Positions 34,060 to 45,555 are shown, numbered from the stretch's first letter. The stretch: DNA of 64,000 nucleotides from Tupaia tana (GCA_026018925.1 JAKSZU010000007.1:101436860-101500859); one strand, 5' to 3'. Notes: generated by a model from the sequence alone, not told the origin. Made by a program: numbers and translations.

Positions 34060-34325
34060 TAACAGCACTAGACTCCACAGACGACGTACAAATGGCCGAC
34101 ACTTACATGAAAAGATGTTCAGTGTTCCTCATCATCAGGAAAGGAAAAATCAAAACTGCAGTGAGATATTATCTCACCTGTTAGGATGGCTCTTCTATTA
34201 AAGAAAAAAAAGAAAAAGGCTATAAGTTCGGGTAAGGATATGGAGAAAACGGTCAAATTCACGTAAGAAGGGAATGGCTTGGTGGTTTCCAAGGGCTGAG
34301 GGGAGAGGGAAATAGAGTGTTACTC
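34060..34325 (+). mobile_element. L1M ORF2 3' fragment
   Basis: GACGTACAAATGGCCGACAC, ATGAAAAGATGTTCAGTGTTCC, GAGATATTATCTCACCTGTTAGG, GGATATGGAGAAAACGG, then GGTGGTTTCCAAGGGCTGAGG of the 3' UTR. An internal deletion separates the two parts. Confidence 0.75.
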
Positions 34326-34344
34326 TTCAAAGGGTGAAGTTTTG

Positions 34345-34562
34345 GTCACGGCCCAGCATGGGTGGCACAGCAGCACGTCCTCTGCAAGGCTGGAAGCACA
34401 GGGAACGCTGGGGTTCAGGTCCCAGGTCAGCTGTGTACGCCAGGTGTTCAGCATGTGCTTGAGATTCTGGATGCTCGGAAAGCCAAGAGGAGGATGGTAC
34501 CAAGGCATGAGACCCTGTTTTCTCTCTCTCTTTCTCTCTGAATAAATAAATAAATACACTTG
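34345..34562 (+). mobile_element. SINE-B
   Basis: GGCCCAGCATGGGTGGCACAGC head, GGGGTTCAGGTCCC B box, TTTCTCTCTCTCTTTCTCTC and AATAAATAAATAAATA tail. Confidence 0.72.
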
Positions 34563-34627
34563 AAAAAAGCTTCAGTTATGCAAGAGGAGTTTGATCTAGA
34601 GATCATGTACATTTAAAAATCTGTTAA

Positions 34628-34900
34628 GGGAGGCTGGCTTTGTGGCCTGGTGGTTAAAGCAGCCAGATCCCACATGGCCAACAGCATGGTTAGTCTTAGA
34701 CCCAGCAGCTTAAGAAACGTGCATGATGCGTGTGTGCATGCATGCCTGAGATTCTGAAGAGAGGGTGAGACGAAGGAGAGATTGTGACCGTTCCCCATGA
34801 GGGGTCTTTCTCTTCTCCCTCTCTCCCCATCTCTCCCTTTCTCTATCTCTTTCTAGTGAGCACGAAACACACACGCACATACACATGAACTAACTTCTCA
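34628..34900 (+). mobile_element. SINE-A, diverged
   Basis: GAGGCTGGCTTTGTGGCCTGGTGG head, GTGTGTGCATGCATGCCTGAG body and CCCCATGAGGGGTC. No CCCTATAGC block is visible near the end. Confidence 0.75.
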
Positions 34901-35275
34901 AAGCCGGATTCCTCTTCCTTGTGACCGCTGTCATTACGGAAGGAGTATGTGAATTACACAAGGAGGACCCCCGATTGCTGCTCCAGCGTGTTCTCACAGG
35001 CCTCCAGTGTTCTCAATCGTGTTATCTAGTTTCTCTTTCTGTAGCCCTTATCATAATCTGATGTGATTTTCTTTATGTGATTACTATATTACTACTATAC
35101 ATAATAAGAACTATTTGCTGGATAAATGAGAAATATATCTGCTATGGTTTGAATGTGTCTCCCCAAATTCATGTTTCAAGATTTGGTTGTAGGAAGGCAC
35201 TTCAGAAGTCTTTGGAAAAACTGAATTAAAGTTCAGGTTTATTATGATGCAATGCAATTTAAATCTGCGCATAGT

Positions 35276-35521
35276 TTTTCATAATTGTTTTTTTCCCATT
35301 GGGTACATATGCTCCAGAGAGAGACTGAGGGAAAGTGAGAAATCATCCCCCGGGGGGATGGCCATGCTGCAATGCCTTCTCCTCCATTCTCCTCATGGGA
35401 TTTTGAGCACATGCACACATCCATCCTGCATGATTTTTCAAGCCTCCAGATCCGGGAACTTGAAGCATGGTCGGCTTTGTGGGAGTCCAACACCTTAACC
35501 ACCATGCCACCTGCTGGCCAT
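35276..35521 (-). mobile_element. SINE-A nested in the MaLR LTR
   Basis: TTTTTCCCATTGGGTACATATG, CCCCCGGGGGGATGGCC, head complement CCATGCCACCTGCTGGCC. Confidence 0.88.
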
Positions 35522-35607
35522 TTCCACAAACATTTTGAAGACCTCTTATATTGTGAAGGTCTCAAAAGGAGATTTTATCTGGCGATGGTGTTGAAAGGTG
35601 GGGCCTC

Positions 35608-35842
35608 GAAACCAGCAGTTGATGTAATGGCTATGTTGTGGTTTGAGTTCCGGACCCGGTGGCTTAAACTCACGCTAGGTGCATATGCTTTCGTGTCCAA
35701 GATCCTGAGGATGAATGGAGGAGAAGGGATTGCAGTGTGGCCACCTTCCTTGGAGGGTGATTTCTCACTTTCTGTCTCTCTGTCTCTCTTTCTGGCAAGT
35801 GCACGTACCCTATAGCAAAAACCTCTCAAAAAAAGAAAGAAA
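35608..35842 (+). mobile_element. SINE-A nested in the MaLR LTR
   Basis: Perfect 15-bp duplication GAAAGGTGGGGCCTC at 35593-35607 and 35843-35857, the conserved GGTGGGGCCTC of the LTR. Internal deletion removes the anticodon-arm region. Confidence 0.94.
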
Positions 35843-36241
35843 GAAAGGTGGGGCCTCTGGGAAGCGCTTAGACAACAGGGTGGGGCTTCCCACCTGAGTC
35901 CTGGTGTGTTTATGAGGAGAATGAATGAGATGGACAGGAGAGACACATGGATACAGACGTGCTCAGCGTAAACTCTTGCTGTGAGACCCCTGCATCACTC
36001 TGGGACCCACCGACAAGAAAACCCTCACCATATGTGTCCCTTGATCTTAGGCCTCCAAAATTGGGAGCTAAATAAACTTACTCTGTTTAATTACTCAGAC
36101 TGAGGTATTTTCTGCTATTAGCAACAGAATGAACTATAGCAGTATCAAAACACTCTGCAAAATGCCCTCAATAAATAATAAAACACAATACTATTAACAT
36201 TGCTATACAAATCATAAGCTTATGATGAGGCTTTAAGAGCC

Positions 36242-36430
36242 GGGGCCAGCAGGTGGTGTGGTGGTTAGGGTGCTGGACTCTCACATGGCCGTCTGTAGTT
36301 CAAGTCTTGGACCTGGTGGCTAGGTTTCTCACTTTCCCTTCTGTCTGTTTCTCTCTCTCTGGTGAGCACATTTGCCCTATAACAAATGAATAATAACAAT
36401 GATAATACATTAATTAATTTAAAAAATAGA
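36242..36430 (+). mobile_element. SINE-A, short form
   Basis: GGGGCCAGCAGGTGGTGTGG head; GGTGGCTAGG joins TTTCTCACTTTCCC directly; ends CCCTATAACAAATGAATAATAAC. Confidence 0.87.
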
Positions 36431-36819
36431 GTCATCAATGTAATATTTTGTTTTCTAAGATTTGATTGAGGTTTTGGGTTTCTGCTCTCTGCTCTGCGGA
36501 GTCTCCCTTTAAGAGTACATCTGGTCAGTGATGGGTCATGCTCACTGTCTGATGGATGTTCACGGCCTGTCCCTCCTTCTGGAGTCCTGTCTGTGGCGTA
36601 TACTCGCCTCATGCTCAACACGCCCTCCCAATCCTACTTACCTTCCTGAGTTTGTCCCTCAGTGAATGGCATCTGGACTTATCCTGTTGTTTAAATTAGG
36701 AATTTCGATCAGCATGATCTGCCTCTGTTGCCCATATCTGATCAGTTCACAATTCGATCCTCAAGCTTCCCTCGTTTGCCTGGCTCAGACCACGGGTGTT
36801 TTTCACGTGGGCTCATTTG

Positions 36820-37015
36820 GTATCGCAGTAAGGAATCAGGATTGATGTGCACTGTATGAGCACAGAAGCTTACAGGGTAGACGGCGTTAATGCTATACTA
36901 TCATCTCGCAGATGAAGACAACAGGGTTCTGTCAGGTTAAGCAACTCTGTTAAATTCTCACAGCTACTGTGTGATGACCAGGATCTGAACCTCAATCCGT
37001 GTGATTCCAGAACCT
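36820..37015 (+). mobile_element. MIR
   Basis: GATTGATGTGCACTGTATGAGC, CATCTCGCAGATGAAGACAACAGGG, AAATTCTCACAGCTACTGTGTGATGACCAGGATCTGAACC. Confidence 0.75.
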
Positions 37016-37428
37016 CCACCCGCTTCCCAGTGTCCCTAAGTGTACGTGAGTCTCCATTCTGCAGCCCTTGGTCCGACTCCCCTGAGCAGTCGCTTACTTA
37101 TTCTGCAACACGTGTCCAAGACGACCTCGCCCACTCTTTCCAGTCTTCCAGGTGGAGGTAGAGCTCTACACAAGCTTACCTTTGCCGTTATTATTTTCTA
37201 TCATAGTTATCAGTTCATACCTCTAGCAGGAACCAAACCTTAATTAATTCATATTTGTATATACAATATTAATTCATGTTTGTATATACAATATTTGCAC
37301 TCAATAGGACTCATGTATGTATTGAAGAATTTAATACTTGCTCTCTTATTGTTATAGAACTATTATTTTTCCCCACTGAAATATATATTGTCAATCCAGA
37401 CTACCTATTATTTTTAACAATTATTTTG

Positions 37429-37672
37429 GGACCAGCAGTTGGCGTAATGGCTATGTAGCTGGACTCCCATGTAGCCGACCGTGGTTCGAGTCCCGGACTC
37501 GGTGACTTAAACTGATGCCGGGCGCGTGTGTGTGCGTGCCCAAGATCCCGAGAGGAGAATGGAGGAGAAGGGATTGTGGCGTGGCCGTTCCCCCTGGGAG
37601 GTGATTTCTCGCTTTCTGTTTCTCTGTCTTTCTGGCGAGTGTACACTCCCTATAGCAAAAACCTCTAAAATA
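37429..37672 (+). mobile_element. SINE-A, long form
   Basis: GGGACCAGCAGTTGGCGTAATGGC head with an intact A box, GGTTCGAGTCCC B box, CCCTATAGCAAAAACCTC. Target ACAATTATTTT/ATAATTATTTT. Confidence 0.93.
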
Positions 37673-37812
37673 ATTATTTTATTTACTTTATTCATTTATT
37701 TATTGAAATTTGACACGAGAGAAAGAAAGCAAGCCACCAGGTCTGGGGCTCGAACCATGGTTGGTCACGTGGGAGTCCAGCCCCCTTAGCCACCAAGCCA
37801 CCTGCTGGCCCC
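37673..37812 (-). mobile_element. SINE-A, short form
   Basis: TTTATTCATTTATTTATTGAAATTTGACACGAG, CCAGGTCTGGGGCTCGAACC, AGCCACCTGCTGGCCCC. It abuts the preceding SINE tail to tail. Confidence 0.85.
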
Positions 37813-38785
37813 CAGACTGCCTGTTTTTAAGCTAAGGTTCCCGCCTCTTTTGATTTTCCATAAACATCACAGGGATATTGTTGTAAGCATACCTTTTCCA
37901 GTTGTCTCTCAAGTCCCCAGTTCCGACTTGCTACCCAGTGACCTCTAGTTGCTCTGACAGCTTCTTTCTCTCAGCCCAGATATTTTCCTACATACCCTAT
38001 ATTCCTGCATTCTGTTTTTCCAAGTTTTGCTTTCTGCTAGGCAACAGCTAAGTGTCAGCACAGATGTGTTGTTCCTCGTCACATAAATTTAGAAGCCATT
38101 TTTAATCTTCTCTGACTAGTGGTGAGAATTTCAAGCCCTAGATAGGGGGAAGATATTTGGGGGCAGTAGGGTCTTGTCATTTTCTTCAATTTACAACCTT
38201 TTATGTCTTTGAAGAAAGCTTTATGAATCTCTTTTCCATCTTCATTCTCCCCAAATTGGAATAAGGCCTTTACAGCTGATGAAACTATGGTGTGACTGAT
38301 GAATTATAAATAGGGACATGTTTGTCTCTGCCAAGATACTTGAATTCTAAATTGTACAAATCTCTATCACTATCTTCTCTTGGAGAGGGTAAGATTTTTT
38401 TTTTGCACAGAGACAACAAAGGCTTATGTCATACATCTCCAGAGTTTAAAAATGTATATCTAAAAATAGAAAAAATATAAATATATTTAGGTTCTTATCT
38501 CAGATGTCTGCCAAGAATATGTTTTTAACTTATGAATCTCAAAGAACTGAGGATAAGACCAACCACTGTGTATATGTATGCGTATATTCTTGTAGCCATT
38601 TGATAAATACTAATTTCTGAATTGTTTTAATAAAATGAGTTGTTAACTAAAATAACTCCTAAGAAAAATGAACAGAATTTAGACTATTATGAAGTTAAAA
38701 CCATCCCAGACTATCCTAACTACCAGTAAAACAAACTCACACTTCATATAGAATTCTTAGACTGATGGCACCTAAGAGCAAGCTC
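37813..38785. other. Unassigned non-coding sequence
   Basis: About 1 kb with no recognised gene or repeat. Confidence 0.5.
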
Positions 38786-38789
38786 AGGG

Positions 38790-39005
38790 CCCGATGGCGG
38801 TGCAGCGGTAAAACACCACACTCTGCGAGGTGATTTCCAGTGAAGGTTTTGCATTTGGATCCAGAGAACTTGTGAATGTGCGGGCACACGGATGTCCATG
38901 ATACAGGGCTGGCCGAGGCTCGCTTGGTCTGAGGTTCCAGGACCCTGTTGGGTTCTGTCTCTCTCTCTCTCTGTTTTGCTCACTCATGGAGGAAATAAAT
39001 GAAAA
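38790..39005 (+). mobile_element. SINE-B, near full length
   Basis: GGCCCGATGGCGGTGCAGCGG head, TTTGCATTTGGATCC in the B-box position, CTCTCTCTCTCTGTTTTGC and CATGGAGGAAATAAATG end. Confidence 0.78.
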
Positions 39006-39019
39006 TAAAAATAAGTGCA

Positions 39020-39205
39020 TGGGGCGGTCAGGTGGTGTGGTGGTTAAGGTGCTGGATTCCCGCATGGCCAACTGTGGTTTGAGCCCTGGACCTGGCAAAT
39101 TACTTTCTTACTTTCCCCTTCTCTCTCTCTCTCTGTCTTTTTGGTCAAATTTAAAAAATAAATAATAATAATAACAAATAAAATTAAATAAAGAAATAAT
39201 TTTTT
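39020..39205 (+). mobile_element. SINE-A, short form
   Basis: GGGGCGGTCAGGTGGTGTGG head, TTTGAGCCCTGG B box, GGTCAAATTTAAAAAATAAATAATAA tail. Confidence 0.86.
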
Positions 39206-39244
39206 AAAGTGTTTATAGAATTTAAGTTGAAATTACTTGCTTCT

Positions 39245-39422
39245 GGGGATCAGGGGGTGGCATGGTGGTTAAGGCATTGGACATTCCCACATGGCTGACC
39301 ATGGTTCAAGTCCCAGACCTGGTGACTTACTTTCTCACTTCCTCTCTCTCCCTTTTCTCTCTCACTCTGTCTCTCTAATCAAGTTAAAATAATGAATAAA
39401 TAAAATAAAATAATTCATTAAA
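39245..39422 (+). mobile_element. SINE-A, short form
   Basis: GGGGATCAGGGGGTGGCATGG head, GGTTCAAGTCCC B box, CTCTAATCAAGTTAAAATAATG tail. Second of two closely spaced direct copies. Confidence 0.86.
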
Positions 39423-39960
39423 ATAATTACTTGCTTCTGAGTCAGACATTTCAAAAGAAATCCTTTAGCGTTAAGCACAAAATAGTTCAATATCTATCTG
39501 CTCATGAAAACTTTAACTTTTGGAAGAACCAGTCTTGAGAATGAGTCCAGGCAAGTTACAGGAAAGAAGATGTGGACATATTAGTAACTGGATGCAATGG
39601 GACATGCAGGGCACATGGGTTACGTCCTCATCTGGCCCCGCTGCATTTCATAGAAGAGTGAAGTGAAGCCTCCTGGACTAATGACTCCGGGACAAGTATG
39701 TGAACAGGCTTGACTCCAGTTGCTCTGCTCCTTCACCCAAAGCTTTTTGTTTCATGACATCGTGTGGTGCTGTTCACCCAGCAGGCTGGGAGGGTGCCAA
39801 GAGAGCCAGGTAGAGAGACTACAGTATTTAAGGGGTGCAATTTGAATATAAGCAACATGGGAAGCTCAAGACTCACTCTATTTGAGTGTACAAATATCCC
39901 TCCTTTCAAGGGGAGACATAAAGGGTAAAGAATGTGAATTATTCTGATTTGATTTATAGT
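39423..39960. other. Unassigned non-coding sequence
   Basis: No recognised gene or repeat. Confidence 0.5.
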
Positions 39961-39964
39961 TATG

Positions 39965-40072
39965 CTTGAAACTCACATGATGTGCATGTGCATGCGTGCC
40001 CAAAATCTCAAGAGGAGAACGGAGGAGGAGGTATTGCAGCATGGCCATCCCCACTGGGGGGCTTAGCGTAGT
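39965..40072 (+). mobile_element. SINE-A internal fragment
   Basis: CTTGAAACTCACATGATGTGC, CAAGAGGAGAACGGAGGAGG, CCATCCCCACTGGGGGGC: only the middle of the long form, without head or tail. Confidence 0.75.
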
Positions 40073-40179
40073 ATCATCCAGTCCATCCATTTGACAAAAA
40101 TGGCAAGATCTCCTTCTTTTTGAAAGCTAATTAATATTTCATTGTGTACACATAGGAGTTACCTCCAAAACGTTCTGCG

Positions 40180-40335
40180 GCCAGCAGGTGGTATGGTGGT
40201 TAAGGGCACAGGACTTCCTCATGGCCAACTGTGGTTCGAGTCCCAGGTCTGGCAATCAATTTCCCTCTCTTTCTCTCTCACTCTGTCCCTCTCTGATCAA
40301 ATTTAAATAAATAATAAAGTTAAATTTTTTTAAAG
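40180..40335 (+). mobile_element. SINE-A, short form
   Basis: GCGGCCAGCAGGTGGTATGG head, GGTTCGAGTCCC B box, CTGATCAAATTTAAATAAATAA tail. Confidence 0.87.
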
Positions 40336-40539
40336 TTCATGGAAAAGGGAATGAAAAGATAAAAATTAAAAGTATCACATTTATTTCTCAATGTGAGCCT
40401 CATCGACAAGATATATTCCTTTTTTTAAAAAAAAGAATTATTTGTAAAATGCTGATTTCATTGGGGCTTTGTCCCCGGAAGCTTTTTATAAGGCCTTGAT
40501 TATTTTATCCTTTTGCCACCCAAACTTCACCCTAAATTT

Positions 40540-41000
40540 GATGTTTGTTCTTGATTCATTTTAGCAGAATTCATGTTGTTCTGACAGGAGCTGTTAAGTT
40601 AAACTATTTTGGCCTGAAACAGCTGCTGTGCCCCCATACTTGGGTTCTCATGGATAGGCTGAGATTGTACATGTTAGGCTGTTTCCCTGAGCTGGTCGCT
40701 AAGTTACAACCAATCACAGCGCCACACTGCGGTCAAGCATGGAAGGCCCACCTCCTGGGCTGTTTTTGTAGCCTAGCGCCCAATGGTTTCTCTACCTCAC
40801 TCTTTCACTTTAGTTTTTTATACATAATTTCCTCTTCTCTAAAACTTAAATGCTGAGCCAACCATAAAGCTAGCCCAAATTGTCCACAAGTTGGGAAACA
40901 ACTGCCCAATTTAAATCATGTTAAAGTGCACTCAATTAAAACTATTAAATTGGCTAATTTGTTTTTCTTTTAATAGAGCTCTTTTCAAACTGATGTCTTA
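40540..41000 (+). mobile_element. Possible old LTR or unassigned element
   Basis: AACCAATCACAGCGCCACAC and GCGCCCAATGG look like CCAAT boxes of an LTR promoter, and the composition is more balanced than its flanks. No ends or duplication were found. Confidence 0.25.
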
Positions 41001-41128
41001 TCCTTCTTAATGCCTCAAACTAGATCTGTTCAGACACGTTATCACAAGTTAGTATGAAATTACCGATGCCAAAACAAATTAAAATCCACTCATAGTTTTT
41101 TCAAAATATGCAATCACCAAGAATTTTT

Positions 41129-41392
41129 TCTTTTTTTTTTTTTTGGAGAGGTTTTCGCTATAGGGCGCGTGCGCTCGCCAGACAGAGAGAGACATAGAGA
41201 CAGAAAGTGAGAAATCACCCCCCAGGGGGGATGGCCACGCCGCAATCTCTTCTCCTCCATTCTCCTCTCGGGATCTTGGGCACGCCTGCACATGCGCCTG
41301 GTGTGAGTTTAAGCCACGGGGTCCGGGACGCGAACCGTGGTTGACTACGTGAGAGTCCAGCGACATAGCCATTACGCTAACGGCTGGTTCCC
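41129..41392 (-). mobile_element. SINE-A, CATAGAG subfamily
   Basis: TTTTCGCTATAGGGCGCGTG, GACATAGAGACAG and head complement CGGCTGGTTCCC. Target CACCAAGAATTTTT/CACCAACAATTTTT. Confidence 0.94.
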
Positions 41393-41454
41393 TCACCAAC
41401 AATTTTTAAGAGTCTTTGCTTACACACACGTGCACACCCACACACGTACGCATT

Positions 41455-41690
41455 TTCTTTATTCATTCATCTATTGATAGGTATTTAGGTTGTTTTCATA
41501 TTGGGCACTTGCGAATAATGCTGCAGTGACCATGGGAGCCGATATCTCTTCAAAGCCCTGTTTTCAGTTCCTTTGGCTACGTGCCCAGAGATGGGACTGC
41601 TGGATCCTATGGTAATCCTATTTTTAATTTCTCGGGGGAGACTCCTTATGGTTTTCCACAATTTTTCAGGGCTTTCTTGAAGCTGGAGCA
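41455..41690 (-). mobile_element. L1 ORF2 3' fragment
   Basis: ATTCATCTATTGATAGGTATTTAGGTTGTTTTCATATTGG, GAATAATGCTGCAGTGACC, GATGGGACTGCTGGATCC...GGTAATCC is the complement of a conserved stretch of L1 ORF2. Confidence 0.8.
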
Positions 41691-42625
41691 CAGGCTGTGG
41701 CAGTGAATGGTGTGAAAAGGCCTGAGGAAGGCGAGTGTATCGGGAGCACGGCTCCTGACTTACAGACTCAGAGCCTACCTGGGCTTGAAAGAGCACCTTT
41801 GTAGCAAAGCTGACTTTGGAAAATACCCCATATGGTTACTAAATCAGAGTGAAGGCAAGAGACTGTCACACAAAACCCTTCAGACATGGAAGAACTGAAT
41901 AATTTAAAAGTACTGTAGGTAATCAAAAATTTGAAGCCAGAAATAAATGAGAGTACTACCTACTTTAATCACTGTATTTTAAAGATGAGGAAACTAAATA
42001 AAAGAGAAAAGAAATAATTTGATACTTTTCTGTAGTTTGCCTAGAGCCGAATAAATTAATATAACGACGCTGGGAAATTCACAACCCAAGTCTAAGACTC
42101 TTAACGATGAATTCAATATTCTTTTCACTATGCAGGAATCAATGTGGTTTTAACGATGTCAGTTACACCTCTGTGTTTATTCATTTATTTATGATTTTCC
42201 TGGGCTTCCTTAGTTTCCGAGGGAGAGTTACGGTGCTCTGTCTACCAAACCCTTCTTAGCACCTGTATGTGTTATGGTGTACTCGGCAATTACTCATTGT
42301 GCAAAAGTGGATAACACTACAGACAAAACACTTGGGATGACAGAGGCATCGGGCCTGGACAAAATTTATTCTCCTAGGTAACAATAAAATGCCATGTCTC
42401 ATAGAACAACAACTGCAGGGCTATGACAGTTAGTGGTTCACTAAGAAGAGAGGAAACGCTTTGCTTTAATAGGAGAGCCAAAGCTACTTTAAGCCAGTTT
42501 TTCAAACCAAGAAAAATCATAAAGATTTCAAAATGATAGCAAGGAAGGAAAAACCATTAATGAGTTTTCTTCCTTCAAAAATGTAAGACTTGAAAATTTT
42601 AAGATCTTTGCAAAATAAAGGGCTG
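41691..42625. other. Mostly unassigned; MIR-like block at 41965-42140
   Basis: TTTAAAGATGAGGAAACTAAATAAAAGAG and AGTCTAAGACTCTTAACG resemble a MIR on the plus strand. The remainder is not recognised. Confidence 0.45.
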
Positions 42626-42628
42626 CAG

Positions 42629-42830
42629 GAACCAGCAGGTGATGTGGTGGTAGGGGTGCAGGACTCCCACATGGCTGACTGAGGTTCAAGCCCTAGACCT
42701 GGTGACTTACTTTCTCACTTTCCCTCTCTCTCTCTCTCTGACTCTTTTCCTGGTGAAGTGCATATGCCTTCTAGCAAATTTGATTATAATTATAATAAGA
42801 GGAAGAACTAAAATTAAATAGATAATTCTT
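42629..42830 (+). mobile_element. SINE-A, short form
   Basis: GGAACCAGCAGGTGATGTGG head; GGTTCAAGCCC B box; tail TATAATTATAATAAGAGG. AGGGCTGCAG lies on both sides. Confidence 0.87.
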
Positions 42831-43232
42831 TAAAAATACAGGGCTGCAGAACAAGCATTATGCTGAGCTTTTGCACATGCATGTTGATCTGAATTCCTTT
42901 ATGTCGTTTTAAAATGGAAAGGGGGAGACATTGGATGAATGTGTTAAATTAGTTACACTTTCATTAAAATTATGGAAACAAAAACTATTCTATATTCTCA
43001 CTGTTATACTAACTTTAGGCCTTTAGAAATTTGTACTAGAAGTATATTTCTATTGGGTCTTTGGAAAAGCATATATTTATACCTCTTTAGTTTATATTTA
43101 GATTTACAGGTTATCAGGACAATTTGCATCATGAAGAAAAATATCTCAAAATAGAGGAATCAAATTTTCTACTCATATAACAATGTAAGTGTAAGAATAA
43201 ATGAAGAAATACTTTTTTAAAAAATTGCCAGG

Positions 43233-43496
43233 GGACCAGCAGATGGCATAGTGGTTACATCACTGGACTCCCACATGGCTGACAGTGGTTTGAGTCCCAG
43301 CCTCAGTGGCTTCAAAATCATGCTAGTCATGTGTGCGTGCATGCCCTAGATCCCAGGAGGAGAATAGAGAAGGGATTGCAGTGCAGCTATTTCTCCCTGG
43401 GGTGGGGAGGGGGCTGATTTCTTGCTTTCTATCTTCCTATCTGTCTCTCTGGGGAGCACATACGCCCTATAGCAAAAATCTCTAAAAAAAGAAAAC
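43233..43496 (+). mobile_element. SINE-A, long form
   Basis: GGGGACCAGCAGATGGCATAG head, TTTGAGTCCCAG B box, CCCTATAGCAAAAATCTC end. Confidence 0.9.
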
Positions 43497-43631
43497 AATG
43501 CTAGAGAGAGAGAAAGAAATGAGAAAGCATCCCTACCCCCATGTAATCCCTTCCCTTCTACTCCTCCTTCCTGTGCAGTTGGCCATGTGGGATCCAGCTG
43601 CCTTAACCACCATGCCAATGACTGGCTCCAT
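43497..43631 (-). mobile_element. SINE-A, diverged fragment
   Basis: GCTAGAGAGAGAGAAAG, TGGCCATGTGGGATCCAGCTGCC, ATGCCAATGACTGGCTCC. It abuts the preceding copy. Confidence 0.65.
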
Positions 43632-44120
43632 TTTTTATAGCTTAGAATCACCAGGAGTTTTTCACGTGCAGGGGATATATACAATATAAAAGTTAAATTA
43701 TGAATGTAACAGTAGAAACATTTTATAAGTAAAATATCTTTCAAAAACATACCTTTCAGGAACTGCTTATTCTAATACAATGGATGATACTGATAGTACT
43801 GTTTGCTTATTTAAGTTATTAAGAGCACTCAATAGAATATACTTATACTAGAAACATAATATTAAGAAAATCTGTGCTGCACAATCACAAAATTTTATTA
43901 ATAAGAAAACATTCATTAGTCGACCACTATAGGAAAAAGCCTTATAATGCTTGTGTCATGAAGAAAGGTCTTCTTTTCGTTATGTAGGAATTGAACTACT
44001 CATACCTAGGTATGATATAAACGTGTTACTCACATCACAAGAGTTCTAGAATCCATTTCTTCCATGACCTTTTCTCTTTGAGAGCTAGAAATCAGTTTAT
44101 AGTTTGATTTCTGTTTAATT
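43632..44120. other. Unassigned AT-rich sequence downstream of RGS13
   Basis: Nothing recognised except an alternative AATAAA on the minus strand (43894-43899). Confidence 0.45.
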
Positions 44121-44125
44121 CCTAC

Positions 44126-44131
44126 TTTATT
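44126..44131 (-). promoter_or_regulatory. RGS13: Candidate RGS13 polyadenylation signal
   Basis: AATAAA on the minus strand about 82 bases after the RGS13 stop. It would give a very short 3' UTR; a second AATAAA at 43894-43899 is an alternative. Neither can be proved from sequence alone. Confidence 0.4.
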
Positions 44132-44212
44132 ACTGGTTTTGTCTTCTTCCAAATGGAAAGACCAATGCCAGGACTTGAATATACCATCTTCAATTTCAGC
44201 TTTCAGGGAGAG

Positions 44213-44395
44213 TCAGGAATTGCTGGACTGAATAGTTTTCAACAGTGTCTGGTACATTTCGGACTTCAGAAATCTGGGGTAGGAATCCCTTTCCATATGC
44301 ATGTACACTATTTTTTGAGCCTCTTCAAAACACGTTTCAGTAGGTTCTTGAATGTTCCTGATGATAGTTTCTCTTGTCGAACTGTCAATGTTAAT
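44213..44395 (-). CDS. RGS13: RGS13 last coding exon (C-terminal half of RGS box)
   Basis: Regulator of G-protein signalling 13, an R4-family GTPase-activating protein for Gi/Gq alpha subunits, known mainly from germinal-centre B cells and mast cells. The minus strand shows a pyrimidine-rich acceptor (CCGCCTTTCAG) before base 44395, then 60 codons and a TGA at 44215-44213. The peptide starts INIDSSTRETIIRNIQEP and includes the helix VYMHMERDSYPRFLKSEMY, whose D-S-x-P-R-F-L stretch belongs to the Galpha-contacting face of R4 RGS boxes. The phase continues the upstream exon exactly (phase 0). The C-terminus reads ...QSSNS-stop; from memory the human protein has one more Phe. No frameshift or stop is present, so the exon looks functional. 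Identification is by protein similarity recalled from memory, but the match is near-complete. Confidence 0.95.
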   Translation of the reverse strand: MNIDSSTRETIIRNIQEPTETCFEEAQKIVYMHMERDSYPRFLKSEMYQTLLKTIQSSNS

Positions 44396-45063
44396 CTGAA
44401 AGGCGGAAGTACACGTGAGCAAGCATAACTGCAGACAGACTGTGATGGAGAGTTCGGCTTACTCCCTCACTCCTTTGCAGGGGAATAGGGTTAATTTGGT
44501 TTGGAGTTTCCTACGTGTCTAAAAAGGCTTATAACAGATCCACTTTTCACTTTTTTTTAAGAGGAAATGTCCACCTTCAGGTCCAGGGTGGGAAAGAATC
44601 CACAAGGCCCAAGACCAGTGCAGTCTGCGAAGCCATAGTTTACTCGGGAGGATGCTGGTGGTTTCCTCAAGTGCTCCACAAACAAGGAAGTTAGTGAGCT
44701 GGAAGTCTTTTTAAGGAAAAGGGAAGTTGGTACTATTTTAACATTTATCTTCCTTAATAGTCACAAGTGGTGATTTAACTAACTATGCCTTGAAATGGGA
44801 AGAAGGTGAGGAGAAGGGGAGAGAGGGGAGAAGTGCAGAAAGAAAGGGGAGAAGTGGTTATTTCAATACAACTCATATTTTCCAGACAAGAAGTTGAGGA
44901 AACTAGTAATAACATTGGATTGTCCTGAGTGATAAAATATTCAAATATCCTTTTGAAAATTTTTCTTTTTTTTCCCTTTTTTCTAATTCTTTTTTTGTTT
45001 TTCCCTTCTAAGATTAGGGAGAAAATCGGATTTCTCTAGGAGAAAAGGATCTCGTTGGGTCTT

Positions 45064-45322
45064 TTTTTTTTGAGGTTTTTCGCTATAGGGCGCGTGCGCT
45101 CGCCAGACAGAGAGAGAGAGACATAGAGACAGAAAGCGAGAAATCACCCCCCAGGGGGGATGGTCACGCCGCAATCCCTTCTCCTCCATTCTCCTCTCGG
45201 GATCTTGGGCACACACGCACACGTGCCCGGCGTGAGTTTTAAGCCACCGGGTCCGGGACGCGAACCGCGGTCGACTACATGGGAGTCCAGCGACATAGCC
45301 ATTACGCTAACTGCTGGTTCCC
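45064..45322 (-). mobile_element. SINE-A, CATAGAG subfamily, in the RGS13 intron
   Basis: Perfect 13-bp duplication CTCGTTGGGTCTT (45051-45063 and 45323-45335). CpG-rich, head complement CTGCTGGTTCCC. Confidence 0.96.
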
Positions 45323-45555
45323 CTCGTTGGGTCTTGAAAGTCTTCCGGAGACATACCCTACATGCGGCACACACCTCCGGCAAGTGTGGCCTCAGTGTGA
45401 CCCCTTCCTCAGCATGTAGGAGGGCATGACAGTGGGCAGCCCTCAGAACAGGTCCCGAGCTTAGGGTCCCCAACTGCACGTTCTTCCCCAGGTTCTTCTT
45501 AGCACTTTCATTCTCCGTTCTCTCTTCACCAGGAAGTCTCTCAGCCTGTCTGTTT

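Larger units (their letters stand above)
35137..36142 (+). mobile_element. ERVL-MaLR LTR split by two SINE-A copies
   Basis: TATGGTTTGAATGTGTCTCC start; GTGGGGCCTCTGGGAAGCGC, CCTCCAAAATTGGGAGCTAAATAAAC and CAGACTGAGGTATTTTCTGC toward the 3' end. The LTR proper totals about 0.5 kb once the SINEs are removed. Confidence 0.8.
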
